DNA of 64,000 bases from Bemisia tabaci (GCF_918797505.1 NC_092793.1:86812411-86876410), one strand, 5' to 3'. Counted from the stretch's first letter, positions 1-10,238 are shown. The notes: a model not told the origin generated them from the sequence alone. Numbers and translations are program-made.

Positions 1-162
1 CGAAAACCTCGTTAATTCGAAGGAAAGTCCGTTTCCCTTGAAAATCTCTCGATAATTCAAAGAAAATCAATGCATTTTTCTCCCCTCGTTATTTCGAAAT
101 TTTTCAGCTGGCGCGGCCCTCTATAATTCGAAATTGCGACGAAAATTCGTCGTGCGTACATA

Positions 163-1304
163 CGTACGCAAAACTCGCAAAATTGACGTCGATTCTCCAG
201 AAGAAGACGGTTTTCCAGGTAATTGACCCTGAGGACTCTGAATTTCATGGTCCCTAAGCTCCGCTACCCGCCCTTTTGGGCAGAAACCGTCTTTTTCTGG
301 AGAATCGACGTCACTAAAATTTGTTTTTATTGGGTTCGATATTCTTTACATTTGTTATTAATTAGCAATGGATGGGAGGCTAAAAATAGGGCCGCGAGGC
401 GACCCATTGATGGCGCGGAGCGCCTCCAGGGGGTTGGGCCGCGTAGCGGCCAAGGGGTGTAGCCTCTTAGCACATACATACATACATACGTACATACGTA
501 CGCAAAACTCGCAAAATTGACGTCGATTCTTCAGAAGAAGACGGTTTTCCAGGTAATTGACCCTGAGGACTCTGAATTTCATGGTCCCTAAGCTCCGCTA
601 CCCGCCCTTTTGGGCAGAAACCGTCTTTTTCTGGAGAATCGACGTGATTTTTGCAATCAGAGAGGAATCTTGAGAAACTTTTGGAGAGGGCGAAGCCCTC
701 CTCCTCCGCCGCGGTTACTTTCTGCCGTTCAAGGGGTTCAATTAAAACTCTTGGGGGTCACTAAAAATGTAAAAGTGTTCTGCTCCTCAATTTGGATGCA
801 ATCAATTTGCGATTCGGAAAGGAGCCCCGATTTTTAAAATTGGGCCCCCGTTTACCCCCCAAGGGAGGCTAGAGGAGCTTCGGGACCATGAAATTTGGAT
901 TTCTCGGGGTCGATTACCTGGGGAACCATCTTTTTCTGGAGAATCTACGTCAATTTTGAGACCAAAGAGAAATTATGGAGGGGGGGTACTGGCCCCCTCT
1001 TTAGGGGGTCATTTTTAGGCCTTGGATGGGCCGACCATGGATTTTTAGGGGTCAATTTCACGTGAAATTTTCCGTGCTTTTCAATTCTGATGCGATTAAT
1101 CCGCAGTTCGGTCGAGAACCGTGAGTTTTAGCATCGTGACCCCCCCCCCCCTTTACCCCTCAAGGAGGGTGGAGGGGGGGGTTTCGGGACCCCGAAATTC
1201 GGATTCCTTGGGGTTAATTCCCTATTCCACCCCGCGGTCTCCGACTTCGTACGACCTAAAACAACCGAGAAAAAGGCCTGGTACGGGTGGTCTGAAACAC
1301 CCTG
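163..1304. mobile_element. Foldback TIR element, CAGGGTGTTTCAGACC family, left part rearranged
   Basis: The right terminus (1190-1304, ending ACACCCTG followed by TA) matches the termini of the element at 49895-55269. Internal blocks also match it: the CGACGTCGATTCTCCAG region, the GGGGTCAATTCCCTATT region and the GACCAYGAAATTYGGATT repeats. The TA flank and CAGGGTG terminus suggest a Tc1/mariner-type non-autonomous element. A block at about 163-310 is repeated at about 487-645, with unrelated GC-rich hairpin DNA between, so the left side is rearranged and no intact left terminus is visible. The ORFs here are readings of repeat DNA. Confidence 0.7.
404..471 (+). repeat. GC-rich hairpin block, degenerate Helitron-3'-end-like
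   Basis: Consecutive short palindromes (GGCGCGGAGCGCC, GGCCGCGTAGCGGCC, then a decayed GGGGTGTAGCCTCTTAG) closely resemble the better-preserved Helitron 3' end at 47470-47539. The terminal CTAG is not intact here. It sits between two copies of a duplicated block, so it is probably an old insertion. No 5' end was identified. Confidence 0.35.
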
Positions 1305-1318
1305 TATATGAATGGCAT

Positions 1319-1419
1319 AATTATATTTCCATGATCCACGACGCGTGATCGGTGCTCTTCACAAGGTCTTAGGTCTGGGTCCGACATCATGGGAGAATAC
1401 AATAGTCTATTTACACTAA
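1319..1419 (+). repeat. Dispersed repeat B, terminal fragment
   Basis: It contains the block GATCGGTGCTCTTCACAAGG and the GGTCTGGGTCCGACATCATG block, shared with 6290-6360, 8035-8142 and (minus strand) 31886-32008. The better copies end in a hairpin made of AGTGTATTTT and GAAAATACACT. This copy loses the hairpin at about 1412. Family not recognised. Confidence 0.6.
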
Positions 1420-1542
1420 AAAAAAATTGTAATACTCACGCTTAGAGCATTTTATTGTCGTGAAAAAATGTAAAATCTGGAGATACAAGGCTTTTTTCTC
1501 TAAACTAGGCATAGTGAATAAAATTAAGATATTTTTTTTTAC

Positions 1543-1706
1543 CTTTAATACTGCCATGCAGATTTCTGACACCCACACTGTAATCGATGCAAGAATTTTC
1601 GACTATACTTGCACATGATTCGAGTGAAAGGTTGCGAAAATCAGGTAATGAATCATTCACTGAGTACTGCAACTTTTCAGTATCTTTTTGGCCAAGTTCT
1701 GGTAAG
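1543..1706 (-). CDS. Candidate orphan internal exon, product unknown
   Basis: On the minus strand a pyrimidine-rich tract ending TTGTTTCCTTACAG precedes an open block of 164 bp, which ends ATTAAAG followed by GTAAAA, a plausible donor. The open frame encodes about 54 residues beginning LPELGQKDTEK and containing SCASIVENSC. It is not repeated elsewhere in the window and its base composition is less biased than the flanking TE DNA. I do not recognise the protein. It could be an internal exon of a gene running leftwards beyond the window, or a chance ORF with chance splice sites. No partner exons were found on the minus strand nearby. Confidence 0.3.
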
Positions 1707-1974
1707 CTGTAAGGAAACAAGTAGGCAGTCTTTTTAAAAAGGATAAAGTATTAAAAAACTATGTATCTAAGCAAACCTCTCAGCAGGGCTTTGACTATAT
1801 TATATTGTTTCAATTCTTATCTTGTTGTTTGTTCCTTTCCCATCTACTTCTTCCTGACACTTTAACATTACCCCTTAACAAGAGCCCTCTCCCTATCATT
1901 TGCTTGATACTTATTAATTTTCAGCTAACCCTCTATGGCATAGCGTTACGAAGTTGTAACAACATATTTTTGGG

Positions 1975-2190
1975 TGTTTTTTTTATTTTTTACTTTTTTT
2001 ACTACTTCAATTGGTCCACAAGGGCTAATCCTTGCCCTTTAGTCCCGTCCCCCTTCCATCCCTACAACCAGTCCCAGGCAACCATTGTTTGAGACCATCA
2101 AACTCGGAACGCCTGGCCTGGAATCGAACCCGGGACCTCCCAATCAAAGAGCTAGCGCTACAACCACTACACAACTACTACGGCCGGAGG
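1975..2190 (-). mobile_element. tRNA-derived SINE (minus strand)
   Basis: Read on minus, the element starts near 2190 with an A-box-like TAGTTGTGTAGTGG and then a B-box GGTTCGATTCC at about 2113-2123 in + coordinates. A non-tRNA body follows and it ends in an A-rich tail (the T-rich stretch at 1975-2005 on +). The head is tRNA-like, but the acceptor arm does not pair. I could not find target-site duplications. Confidence 0.6.
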
Positions 2191-2293
2191 CCGACAAAAT
2201 TTTAATCTTTCCTCTTTGGCATGATTTTGCAAATTTTCATTGGTTATTTCTATTTTCAAAAAACCGATTCCCTAGAATTTTAAATTTTGAAAA
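2191..2293. other. Unassigned AT-rich spacer
   Basis: Short AT-rich stretch between the SINE head and the palindrome at 2294. It carries no ORF, repeat or motif that I recognise. Confidence 0.4.
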
Positions 2294-3637
2294 CAAAGAG
2301 CTTGATGCAAAAACGGCTTTTTTCGCCCCCCCTCTGGAAGTTCTTCAGACTTTGTCTATTGATTACTCATACTTGAGCGCTTCTTTTCCCAAATTTTCAG
2401 ACCCCCAAAAAATTTTGGAGGGGAGCTAGGGGGGGGGGGGGTGGAAGTCAAAACCTGTGAACCTCGATATCTCTTGAACGAAGAAAGATATCGAGGTCCG
2501 GTTTGGACGAAAAATCGTCTAAAATTGCATACTTTAAGATTCTAAAGGTCGAAATCCCGATATCACATTTTTAAGTCAACATGTCTGCTTTTTTCCAGTT
2601 TTTAGGTCTAGAAAATTTCTCTTAAACGAAGGAAACACAAAAATCTCAATTTTTTATTTGAACCAAAACCAGTTTTTTAAATTGTTCGTCTTTTTCCGCA
2701 TCGAACGAGTGGTCCATTAAGCTGGGGAACCAAACGGTTTCGGTGTTATGATCGATTGAAGTTTCCGCTCAACGCGCGCCGACCCATTTTCGCGCGCAAT
2801 AAAGTCGGATTTGACTGTTATTAGATCAGATTGAATGTTCAAACTGAGCAAAATGCTTTATGAGGGACTCTTGAGGGTCGCTGAGTTCAGAAATTACCGA
2901 TACTTCCAAAAAATTCACGTTTTTAAAATTGCACCTTCGGACAGGACCACTGAGCGGCCGGTCGGCGCTCAGTGGGCCTCTATAATAGCGCTGCGGAGCT
3001 GCAATTTTAAAAACGTGAATTTTTTGGAAGTATCGGTAATTTCTGAACTCAGCGACCCTCAAGAGTCCCTAATAAAGCATTTTGCTCAGTTTGAACATTC
3101 AATCTGATCTAATAACAGTCAAATCCGACTTTATTGCGCGCGAAAATGGGTCGGCGCGCGTTGAGCGGAAACTTCAATCGATCATAACACCGGAACCGTT
3201 TGGTTCCCCAGCTTAATGGACCACTCGTTGGATGCGGAAAAAGACGAACAATTTAAAAAACTGGTTTTGGTTCAAATATAAAATTGAGATCTTTGTAAAT
3301 TTTTCGTTTAAGAGAAATTTTCCAGACCTAAAAACTGGAAAAAAGCAGACATGTTGACTTAAAAATGTGATATCGGGATTTCGACCTTTAGAATCTTAAA
3401 GTATGCAATTTTAGACGATTTTTCGTCCAAACCGGACCTCGATATCTTTCTTCGTTCAAGAGATATCGAGGTTCACAGGTTTTGACTTCCACCCCCCCCC
3501 CCTAGCTCCCCTCCAAAATTTTTTGGGGGTCTGAAAATTTGGGAAAAGAAGCGCTCAAGTATGAGTAATCAATAGACAAAGTCTGAAGAACTTCCAGAGG
3601 GGGGGCGAAAAAAGCCGTTTTTGCATCAAGCTCTTTG
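2294..3637. mobile_element. 1.34 kb palindromic foldback element
   Basis: The sequence from CAAAGAGCTTGATGC (2294) reads as its own reverse complement out to GCATCAAGCTCTTTG (3637), with the centre near 2966 and only a few tens of unpaired bases. The arms of about 640 bp are nearly identical, including inner inverted blocks such as GATATCTCTTGAACG. Two overlapping ORFs on opposite strands around 2826-3107 encode almost the same peptide only because of the palindrome. No transposase was seen and the target duplication is unclear. Confidence 0.8.
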
Positions 3638-3684
3638 GTGCTCTATATTTATTATGCGAGCTACAAAAAAGATAGACCGTTTAC

Positions 3685-4508
3685 ATGATGCCGTCACATT
3701 TCGAGATAAATTGCGATTTTGAGTATGGTGCCGTAGCCGGTATTCGGTCGGTTCGATTACAAAAGGATACAGAAAGTGTATTAAATAGGATGGCTCAGGT
3801 TAAAGGTTTTCTAAATACGGAAGTGAAGGAACTTATCAATAGGGATGGACGAGCTATTGATGATGGTAAGGTTGATAGGGTGAGAAAACACAGTGAAGGG
3901 ATGGAAGAAGGCAGAAAAATTAAGGTTGTAGGAAGGAATATGTTAGGGATGGTGAGGAACAAAAATTCATTTGGATGACTGAAGACAGATTCACAAGCAA
4001 TTTAGGGGACGAATTGAAGGGATGGACTGACCCAAAAGTATACAAAGTTATTACTCCAATAAGGACTAAAAAAGAATCTGCGGATTGGGTTAATCATTTA
4101 TCTGAGCTTAGGGACGAGATGAGGGGAGGGGATATCATTATTTGGCCGCTAGGAAGAGGGAATTTAGCTAGGGAACAAGACTTTAGGACTTGGGAGGCAG
4201 TTGATGCAATGGTGAGAAAATTGCCCTTAGGAGTTAGGTCAGTAGTGACAGGAATTAATGATAAAACTGACAAAGAAGACAAATGGATGGCAGGGAAGGT
4301 AAATTGCAGCATCGCAAATGTAAACACTAGGATGTACAAAATTTTACAAAAATATCCTCTAGACACTCTATTTGTACCAATAGTAGGGCTGAGGTATGGA
4401 GATTACTGGGGACTAGGGCAGAGAACACCAGGGAAACCGACAAGAGTAGGGCTTATCAAGGTGGCTAGTGCCATTGTTGATGGAATAAGGAGAACTAGGA
4501 TGGTTTAG
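3685..4508 (+). pseudogene. LINE ORF1-like remnant
   Basis: Two open segments (3685-3978 and 3975-4508) join with one frameshift near 3970 into about 270 residues. The second segment contains GGDIIIWPLGRGNLA, a short polar stretch and GDYWGLGQ near the end. The DIIIW-plus-G-x-x-N pattern faintly recalls the GxND block of SGNH/GDSL-type esterase domains that some CR1-like LINEs carry in ORF1. The catalytic Ser block is not visible, so this is only a suggestion. Its position upstream of an endonuclease start supports an ORF1 assignment. It is broken. Confidence 0.4.
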
Positions 4509-4639
4509 CAGGCTTTTCAAAAACTAGACATAAGTCGAATATATCTTGCTATTGGTTTAGGTGTAATGAGTTGGGGACGATAAGCAGCGATAAAGGATAA
4601 TGTAAATAATAGTAACAGTAAAATTAATAAGATAAAATT

Positions 4640-5062
4640 AAATAAAGGATGGGGTGACAATAACAAAACATTAAAAATATGGTATGAAAATGTAAGGGGG
4701 GGGGGGGGTTAGTAGTATACATTTGTAAGAGATAGTATTGAAAACTTAGGGACGGAGATATTTGAAATTAATATTGTGTGGTTCATTAGCCTTAATATTA
4801 AGATAGGGAAGGCCGTGATACAGAAAAACTGAGGGAAGTATTAGGGAACGTCGAACAAAGAAAACATGAATTAGGGGTAAATGAGTTATATGCAGAAATG
4901 GTTGAGGGAACTAGAAAATGTGTAGTAATCGAAAATAGTAAGGTAAAAATTAGAAGAGTGAGATAGTGGGACAGGGAATTGGAAGAGAGGAGAAAGGAAA
5001 GGGACTGCGCGTATGAGACATGGTAGGAAAACAACACGCCTGAGGGGTGGAACAAATATAAA
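4640..5062 (+). pseudogene. LINE ORF2 N-terminal remnant (endonuclease start and EN-RT linker)
   Basis: KTLKIWYENVRG at about 4664-4700 resembles the start of a LINE apurinic-type endonuclease (usual form K-I-x-x-x-N-x-R-S-L). A poly-G run and stops follow, and most of the endonuclease is missing. From about 4800 the frame contains REVLGNVEQRK, then WDRELEERRKERDCAYETW and EGWNKYK, which match the charged W-W-D..R..A-Y..W linker that normally precedes the reverse transcriptase. Stops replace some Trp codons. Confidence 0.6.
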
Positions 5063-6270
5063 AACCGGCGCTCCGCTTCGCGCCGGTTTTTGGAGGGGCT
5101 TCGCCCCCCCAAGCCCCCCCCCCCCAGGACGCGCGCGTTTCAGGGTCGTCTGCGCATCTAGTTTTTTTTCTTTTTAAGTGTCCCGCGCATCCACCGCGGG
5201 AAGGAAGTGTATTTCCCGAAGTGGGATTTTCGTAGTCATAAAATCGTACGTCTGTAAGTCATTGTGTAAAGGATAGTTTTATGCCAGATATTTCCTTTCC
5301 TTGGGCCGCTGTGCGACGAACAGTTTGTCCAAAAACTTTCTTCTCCTGACCCACTATGCAACGCGTAGTTTGTCCAAAGTCTTCCTTCCCTGGACCACTG
5401 AGCGACGAAAAGCTTGTTCAAAAACTTCTTCCCCCTGACCCACTGTGCGACGAAAATATTGTCCAAAAACTTCCTCCCCCTGACCCACTGTGCGACGAAA
5501 ATTTTGTCCAAAAACTTCCTCCCCCTGACCCACTGTGCGACGAAAATTATGTCCAAAAACTTCTTCCCCTGACCCACTGTGCGACGATCAGCTTGTCTAA
5601 AAACTTTCTCCCCCGACCCACTGTGCGGCCCTGCTCCGGCCTGCTCCCCTCATGTCGCGCACCCCTCGCCTAAAACTTTCAAAGCTCGCCATTTTTAAAC
5701 GGCTCGGCCGAATTAGCTCAAATTCAATACCAAACCAGTCCTAGGGAAGAACTACCACCCATAAAAATTTCAGCTCAAAATATTCGTTGTTGCTCGAATT
5801 ATCGAGTGGACAAGATTTGACCTCCCCCCACTTCGAGCCTTACCCCTCAAAATCTATTGCCTCAATTTCAATTTTTTTTCGCAGAAGAGTAGTTCTAATG
5901 AGTCTCTACTAAATGCAAAAAAATTGGTCAAAATATCTTTCAACGTAAGAATGATATAACTACTCAAAAATCGAAAAATCTTAAAAAACCAGTCTTAGTA
6001 GATTTCCCTCAAAATTTCAGCTCAAAATATTCATTTTTACTCGAGTTATCGCGTGGACAAAATTAAACCTCCCCCCACTTTGACCCCTCGCTGTGCGAAA
6101 AGTAATTAACGTATTCCGATTTTTTCTTCAGAGTTTAAAAGTACTCTTAGGGGACTATAAACCCCAGAAGTTTCGTTTCAAGGAACTTAAAAATTAACTG
6201 CCGCTCAACGCTCTGAAAACTGAAAAATCCTCACGCTGGCTGAAATACATACATATATATATATGACAGA
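5063..6270 (+). repeat. Dispersed repeat A with internal minisatellite, inserted in the LINE
   Basis: It begins with hairpins (AAAACCGGCGCTCC/GCGCCGGTTTT and GGGGCTTCGCCCC), followed by a GGACGCGCGCG block, the minisatellite at 5290-5625, a 600-bp body and a tail of short TA/CATA repeats. The same order is found in reverse orientation at 37002-37972, and part of the body in reverse at 29223-29335. No coding capacity. It interrupts the LINE linker at about 5062. Confidence 0.65.
5290..5625 (+). repeat. 45-bp minisatellite, about 7 units
   Basis: The unit is about 45 bp and contains CCACTGTGCGACGAAAAT and TGTCCAAAAACTTC. Units are contiguous with no spacers. Both strands stay open because 45 is a multiple of three, which gives misleading repeat-rich ORFs. 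The orthologous tract in the other repeat A copy (37397-37662) has 50-51 bp units. Confidence 0.85.
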
Positions 6271-6360
6271 AAATGAATGACATATATATTCGTGATCTAC
6301 GACTCGAGATCGGTGCTCTTTACATGGTCCCAGGTCTAGGTCCCACCATGAGGGAGAACA
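6270..6360 (+). repeat. Repeat B, left part, interrupted by insertion at 6361
   Basis: CGTGATCTACGAC onward matches 8035-8105. It stops at GGGAGAACA and continues after the inserted element as CAATAGTGTAT...GGAAAATACACTAAAAGG at 7861-7905. Confidence 0.75.
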
Positions 6361-7852
6361 CAGTGGGTTTTAACTAAATCTAATTAAGAAAATGAAAGTC
6401 CCCATATCTGAAAGCGGAAAAGTGCAGCGAAACACCTCAGGAATACATCCCCGCTGAAAAGAAAATCATTCGTTGGGCCGTTTTTTTTTTTTGCCCCCCC
6501 CCCCAAGCCAAAATGGCGGCCGATATGCGCCGCCGCGGGGTGCAAATGTTACAACTCCCTCACAATGTCAAGTGACACATCGATTCCTATGTAATTTTGG
6601 TCGTAGAATCCGAATATGAGGTCAGAAATCCCTCACGACCAAAAGGGATCGCGCAAATTCAAGATGGCGGCCAAAAATAGGCCCCGGAGTAAAAATTCTC
6701 AATTCCAGCTTTTGGTGACGAGTGAGATGTCTTTTTTTATGTTTTTTGGGTCATAGGATCCAAATTTGAGGTCAAAAATTCCCTTCTGGCCGACAGGGAT
6801 CCCTTAAATCCAAAATGGCTTCCATTTTGGGGCTGACATATTATTTCCGAAAGACGCGTATAGTCGAGTGTGGTGTCTTTTTACATGTTTTTTGGACCAC
6901 ATGATCAGAAACTGGAATCCAAACTGTGTCCCTTTGGGCCGGAAGGTAAGATTTGTCCCTTAGCACCTTGATTGTATCGTTTTTATCAACTATTTTGATA
7001 AAAACTCAGAATTTCACTGTTTTTACTGTTTCACTGTTTCAGTGTTCAAAGAAGATTATTTTTGTTTTGTTCATATTTCTCTTGCGCTAGTTTTTTTGTG
7101 AAGCAGGGGACTATAGCCCCTTGTTAAGCAAAAAGGTCAAACATTATTTGTAAAAATAGAGCATTCTTGGTGGGGTTGGCGCCGTTCTAACAGTGAAATT
7201 CTGAGTTTTTATTAAAATAGTTGATAAAAACGATACAATCAAGGTGCTAAGGGACAAATCTTACCTTCCGGCCCACAGGGACACAGTTTGGATCCCAGTT
7301 TCTGATCATGTGGTCCAAAAAACATGTAAAAAGACACCTCACTCGACTATACGCGTCTTTCGGAAATAATATGTCAGCCCCAAAATGGAAGCCATTTTGG
7401 ATTTAAGGGATCCCTGTCGGCCAGAAGGGAATTTTTGACCTCAAATTTGGATCCTATGACCCAAAAAACATAAAAAAAGACATCTCACTCGTCACCAAAA
7501 GCTGGAATTGAGAATTTTTACTCCGGGGCCTATTTTTGGCCGCCATCTTGAATTTGCGCGATCCCTTTTGGTCGTGAGGGATTTCTGACCTCATATTCGG
7601 ATTCTACGACCAAAATTACATAGGAATCGATGTGTCACTTGACATTGTGAGGGAGTTGTAACATTTGCACCCCGCGGCGGCGCATATCGGCCGCCATTTT
7701 GGCTTGGGGGGGGGGGGGCAAAAAAAAAAAAACGGCGCAACGAATGATTTTCTTTTCAGCGGGGATATTTTCCTGAGGTGTTTCGCTGCACTTTTCCGCT
7801 TTCAGATATGGGGACTTTCATTTTCTTAATTAGATTTAGTTAAAACCCACTG
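6361..7852. mobile_element. hAT-like palindromic element, 1.49 kb, with readable empty site
   Basis: Termini are CAGTGGGTTTTAAC and its complement GTTAAAACCCACTG. The arms of about 650 bp are almost identical around a central loop near 7030-7180. Flanks GGAGAACA (6353-6360) and TGAGAACG (7853-7860) look like a slightly diverged 8-bp duplication. The uninterrupted paralogue at 8097-8110 reads GGGAGAATGCAATAG, which confirms the boundaries. An 8-bp duplication with CAGTG ends points to hAT. There is no transposase. Both arms carry AANATGGCGGC motifs. Confidence 0.8.
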
Positions 7853-7860
7853 TGAGAACG

Positions 7861-7905
7861 CAATAGTGTATCTTTCCTTCGGAAAATACACTAAAAGGCG
7901 GAAGT
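7861..7905 (+). repeat. Repeat B, right part after insertion, with terminal hairpin
   Basis: CAATAGTGTAT then CTTCGGAAAATACACT form a short hairpin, followed by AAAAGGCGG. It completes the repeat begun at 6270. Confidence 0.7.
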
Positions 7906-7908
7906 ACA

Positions 7909-7937
7909 TACATACATACGTACATATATACATAAAT

Positions 7938-8015
<78 letters not shown>
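7909..8015. repeat. Compound microsatellite (CATA)n(CA)n(TA)n
   Basis: Continuous CATA, then CA, then TA repeats separating two repeat B copies. Similar CATA/TATG tracts flank repeat family members at 477-495, 27806-27849, 29162-29222 and 37001-37035. Confidence 0.95.
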
Positions 8016-8018
8016 GAA

Positions 8019-8142
8019 TTTGAATGGCATATATTTTCGTGATCTACGACCCGTGATCGGTGCTCTTCACAAGGTCTCAGGTCTGGGTCCGACATCATGG
8101 GAGAATGCAATAGTGTATTTTCTTCGGAAAATACACTAAAAG
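8019..8142 (+). repeat. Repeat B, uninterrupted copy with terminal hairpin
   Basis: This complete version of the block shared with 1319-1419 and 6270-7905 ends with the AGTGTATTTT/GAAAATACACT hairpin and then AAAAGG. A hairpin-ended, TIR-less repeat next to microsatellite DNA could be Helentron/DINE-like. That is inference. Confidence 0.65.
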
Positions 8143-8511
8143 GTAAGAAATTCTTTAACAAAATGTATAGATATAAGAAGAAGAAATACTACGAGGAAAA
8201 CCTTAGGAGGCGCAATAAAGAAGGAATGAAGACGTTGAGAGTACTTAATGAATTGTTAGGAAGAGGGAAGGGAGGTGGGGGGATGAAAGTATAAATAAAC
8301 TTTATTTGGAAGGATGGAAAAAGAGCAGCTAATGAGTTTAAATACATACTTTGTGAGGAGTGTGGAGGAACTGCACTAGGATAAGGATAAGATAACAGTG
8401 AAGGAAGAGGAAATAGAATCAATGGTAGGAGAGGATACAAAAAAATATTTGGATGAGATACGGTTAGCTGATGAAGAGCCCCCTTAATCTCTTAAAGGGC
8501 TGGTTAACGCC

Positions 8512-9402
8512 ATGAAAAATATTAAAAGTGGATACCCACTATGCAGCCACGAAGGGGAAGAAATGATAGAGGAGTTCAGTAAAGCCTTGTTAGTGATAGT
8601 GAATAAGTCTCTGGAAGAAGGATGTATACCTAGGGATTTGAAACTGGCAAAAGTAATGCCAATAGTGAATAAGTCTCTGGAGGAAGGATGTATACCTAGG
8701 GATTTGAAACTGGCAAAAGTAACGCCAATAAAAAAAGTAGGTAACTCGGATAAGGCGGAGGATTTGAGACCTATAAATTCGCTGCCTTTTCTAGAAAAGA
8801 TTATAGAAGGGATTGTGGTCAAGAGATTAATGGACTTTTTAAAGGGAAAAAATAAAATAATAGACGAACAGAGAGGTTTTAGGAAAAAAATGGGATCAGA
8901 AGAATTAATTCAGGGATTCTTGAAAAAGTGGAGGGGAAGGAAAAAGAAAGAAAAGACTACAGTAGCGGTATTCTTAGACTTGAAGAGAGCCTTTAAGATG
9001 ATAAATAGGAAAATATTGATAAGGAAGTTGCGGGAAAATGGCATCAGAGGTAAGGCAATCAAGTGGTTTGAAAACTATTTGAGTGATAGGAAGCAGAAAG
9101 TGATATGGGGACAGGAACTATCAGATGAAATGTGTGTAGCATTGGGAGTGCCAAAGGGAAGTAGACTTGGGCCCTTGTTATTCTTGTTGTACATAAATGA
9201 CATAAAAGAGGCAGTGATGGAGTCGGAAATAAATCTATTTGCCGATGACATGTTAGTTTTTAATAGTGAAGCAGAAGTTAAAACAGTGATAGATAAAATA
9301 AATAGAGATTTAGGAAGGTTAGGTGTATGGTTAAAAGAAAATTGGTTAGTTGTAAATGTAATTAAAACTGAATATATGATATTCGAAGGAGTAAGGCTGT
9401 AA
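8512..9402 (+). pseudogene. LINE reverse transcriptase, fingers-palm region
   Basis: An open segment of 296 codons encodes reverse transcriptase motifs in order: DLRPINSLPFLEKIIE (the N-Y-R-P-I-S block), VAVFLDLKRAFKMIN (first catalytic Asp region, with D-L-K-R-A-F), GVPKGSRLGPLLFLLYIND (the P-Q-G-S-x-L-G-P block, Q replaced by K), and LFADDMLVF (catalytic FADD). LGVWLKENWLVVNVIKTEYMIF matches the following W-x-x-x-N-x-L-x-x-N-x-x-K-T block. The enzyme would prime cDNA synthesis at the insertion site. A 22-codon tandem duplication lies upstream of the first motif. The frame breaks at about 9400. Confidence 0.85.
8596..8727 (+). repeat. In-frame 66-bp tandem duplication inside the RT ORF
   Basis: Copy 1 (8596-8661) and copy 2 (8662-8727) differ at only two positions, so VNKSLEEGCIPRDLKLAKV is encoded twice. 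66 is divisible by three, so the frame survives. Confidence 0.95.
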
Positions 9403-10122
9403 AGACGGAATGGGAAGGAGAACTTTCGATTGATGGCATGGAAATTGAAAGAGTTAGGGGAATGAAATACTTAGGAGTATGGTTAACAGATGACTTCAAA
9501 TTGAAGAAACACATAGATAAAATAACGAAGGAATACAAAAGTAAAATTAGTTTACTATGGAGGATTAAGGATTTTATAGGGAAAAGGAGTAGGGAATTAA
9601 TATATGATGCTCGAGCAGGTCCTAAGCTCAATTATTGTACGTCAGTGCTCGGAGAAGCGAATGGTAAAGAAATCAGAGCACTACAGAAAGGGCAAGTAAA
9701 ATTCAGCTATGAGATACATATTAGGGTGGAACATGGGAAATATAAGTAGTATACTTGATATGCTTGAGAGCCTGGACTGGCTATGTATTGAATTACAAAT
9801 AAAAGTTAGGATTTTTCTGTTTCTGTACAAAATTAGAAAGGGACTGATAGAGATTAATGATTCAGAAATCTTAGATATTATGGATAGGAGGATTAACAGG
9901 AGAATGGAGCGAAAATATAGTGAGGATACAATGGTAGATGGGATGATTTTCTTCAAAGGAATGAAAGACTTTTCATTGTTCGGATGTGAGCAATGGGAGC
10001 ACTTGGACCTGTATGGATTTAGGAAGAAGTTTGTTAGAGAGATGATGAGGTTTCAGGGGAATAATTGGGGAGACTGCTCCTCAAATGTTATAGGTGGAAG
10101 GGGTTTGGACTTTAATGAATGA
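9403..10122 (+). pseudogene. LINE ORF2 C-terminal region, frameshifted
   Basis: The segment 9438-9749 carries MKYLGVWLTDDFK..HI (the Y-L-G-V-x-x-D block after the palm) and the LLWRIKD helix. The frame then shifts near 9715 into 9709-10122 with MRYILGWN..ILDMLESLDW..QIK, which matches the R-x-I-L-G..P..x-L-x-x-L-x-W-L-x-x-x-x-R thumb/C-terminal block of Jockey/CR1-type LINEs. Stop codon at about 10120, then about 80 bp of 3' UTR and poly(A). Confidence 0.75.
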
Positions 10123-10194
10123 GTCATTAGGGTACAAATAGGGGTGGAAAGCTGCTATGGATTGAATGGGATTAACCCTCATATGGGTTATTTG

Positions 10195-10236
<42 letters not shown>

Positions 10237-10238
<2 letters not shown>

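Larger units (their letters stand above)
3660..5062 (+). mobile_element. Decayed non-LTR retrotransposon, 5' part (split LINE)
   Basis: This holds an ORF1-like region, a remnant of the start of an endonuclease ORF and the linker between endonuclease and reverse transcriptase. The linker breaks off at about 5062 and resumes at 8143, where the YKKKKYYEE..LNELLGRGKG stretch continues the expected order. The intervening 3 kb is inserted repeat DNA. Frameshifts and stops show it is inactive. Confidence 0.75.
8143..10236 (+). mobile_element. Decayed non-LTR retrotransposon, 3' part with poly(A) tail
   Basis: This is the continuation of the LINE split at 5062. It contains the end of the EN-RT linker, the reverse transcriptase, the C-terminal region and a poly(A) run of about 36 at 10200-10235. 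Domain order and the LGVPKGS / FADD / LGV-W motifs fit the Jockey/CR1/L2 group. Frameshifts near 9400 and 9715 and stops before 8512 make it inactive. Confidence 0.85.

Noticed and set aside
2826..3107. Two overlapping ORFs encoding nearly the same peptide on opposite strands
   Set aside because: Consequence of the 1.34 kb palindrome.
5236..5673. ORFs with 15-residue repeats
   Set aside because: A 45-bp minisatellite keeps all frames open. Both strands read as repeats.
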